From Chinchilla lanigera (taxonomy: Eukaryota > Chordata > Mammalia > Rodentia > Chinchillidae), in assembly GCF_000276665.1 (NCBI RefSeq), contig NW_004955474.1:10007992-10071991 (forward strand): DNA of 64,000 bases, in the 5' to 3' direction. The translations under genes and the position numbers were made by a program. Below the pieces are notes generated by a model that was not told the DNA's origin, made no database searches, and saw only the letters and a program-made list of their open reading frames with translations. Shown one piece after another: positions 62,760-64,000 of the stretch. The first letter of the stretch is position 1, and the number at the start of each line of letters is the position of its first letter.

Positions 62760-64000
62760 AATGACCCACTGTGGTTTTGTTTTTTTGTTTTTGCTCTTGC
62801 ACTGCCTATCCCTGGTGGGAAAGTGGAGGCTCAAAAAACAGTTAGGTGACTGCTTCCCCTTCTCCACCGGTTCCTGGAAGCTGGACACATCCCTGGTGGT
62901 AACCCTCCCTCTCTCCATCTTTCTGCCCTCCCACCACAGTCTCCAAACATTTAAATTTGACCTGGGAGAGGAGTGGTCTTCTGGGCCCAGGCTGAGCTGT
63001 AAACTTTCACCCCAGCATCCTCAGCCAGGGTAGGGTCTTTATGGAGGCTTTTTTAAAGGTGGCCATCTAATTTCTAGACCCAACTAGATGTTGTTGTCGA
63101 GGGTGCTGAGGGGTGGGATACCAGATGGCTTTGGACAATTCCTTCCCCCAGGTTTAGAAGTAGGAAGCCAGGCTTCCAAAGTAAATCTCCCAGTTCTCTA
63201 TCTCACTACAATCTCTCCTGCTTCACCAGCGTCTGTTTCCAAACCATGGCTCGGACAGGATCTCCTGCTTTCACAACCCCTACTTCAAAGCTGGAGGACC
63301 AATTGTGGCCCTTCCAGTTTGTGTGTCTGTACCCCCAAGAAAGTGAGGGAGGAAGTGCGTAGACATTTACAAGGAACTTACCCTTTGCTATGCATTTGAA
63401 GTTGCCTGGGAGGGAGGTTCTTCAAGGTTGTGACGTTGAAACTCTTCTGATTTTCCACAGTTGTGTTAGAAGAAGGAGGATTTGGGATGACTATATTTGT
63501 TCTTATATCAAAAAGTTTCACCTGTGCTAGCTGTGAGATGTTAATGGCAGGAGGAATTAGAACCTAGAACCTATTGGTGGCCCTTGATGAACCCGTCTAC
63601 CACCTTCCTAGTTAGCTTCACTCCAGGCTGGGCATCGTCAGAAGTTTAACTCTATTATTAATGGAAGAATTAAAAAGTGACTTCTGCAAATTTCAAGACA
63701 GGGGTCTTAACCAGCAGCTTTTCGGGTATGGGGTGGGCTTGAGGAAGAAACATTAGGTGGAAAAATGAGCGGGGGGGGGGAAATCAATTGAAAAAAGACA
63801 CATGCAGGATTAAATAAACTAAGAGGCTCAGCCTAGGGATTCTAGATCTGGGTTTTGAAACAGAGGATCCCTCTACCTTTGGCCATCTGGCTGTTTTAAG
63901 CTCTGCCCCATGCTGTATGATTTTAGCTCAAAATCTCTTCCGTTGCAGCTTTGCTTTTATTGAATTCATCAAAAGCAAACTTTCCCTGAGTTTTTTTTTT
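62760..64000. other. Gene-free end of window
   Basis: No exon, RNA gene or young repeat recognised up to the window end. A G run lies near 63770 and a T run closes the window. Confidence 0.4.

Overview
The window is vertebrate nuclear DNA from a mammal, almost certainly a rodent. It holds the ZIC1–ZIC4 locus: two genes for five-zinc-finger developmental transcription factors, arranged head to head. Rodent ancestry is inferred from repeats: tRNA-Ala/BC1-like ID SINEs (two with visible target-site duplications), B1/ID (B4-like) composites and MaLR LTRs. The young ID variant is unlike the rat and squirrel forms I recall, so I do not name a species. Two runs of N (21077-21176 and 40506-41140) show this is a draft assembly.

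Layout. Positions 1-9.7 kb are AT-rich and gene-free, with old and younger repeats (L1 3' ends, L2, MER5-like, three MaLR LTRs). Positions 9.8-16.3 kb are single-copy and hold three GC/CpG-rich blocks. The last, near 15.6-16.3 kb, carries a perfect MORE-type POU palindrome, a CACGTG E-box, a perfect NRF1 motif and a YY1-like motif within about 250 bp, and looks like an unannotated promoter. Positions 16.3-20.6 kb hold no gene I can see.

ZIC1 lies on the minus strand. Its coding exons are 25053-24072, 22682-22519 and 21917-21720. All junctions obey GT-AG and the product is 447 residues. Its promoter is a CpG-rich block at about 25.8-26.1 kb with two CCAAT boxes. Positions 26-32 kb are the shared upstream region. 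ZIC4 lies on the plus strand with coding segments 32376-32445, 38229-38846, 43407-43722 and one last base at 46078. The stop codon is split by an intron (TG|A). The product is 334 residues. The probable 3' untranslated region runs to about 48.87 kb.

From 49 to 64 kb no gene is seen. There are ID/B1/MIR repeats and several single-copy, homeodomain-motif-rich stretches (about 54.0, 56.0, 58.3 and 60.2 kb) that look like candidate conserved enhancers. How the genes work together is known from the family: ZIC1 and ZIC4 are co-expressed in dorsal neural tissue and cerebellum, and shared regulation from flanking elements is plausible. I found no unknown protein system here. The most unusual observations are the ZIC4 stop codon created by splicing inside the ancestral EWYV terminus, a possible splice donor downstream of that stop, an alternative in-frame N-terminus for ZIC4, and the MORE/NRF1 CpG island downstream of ZIC1.
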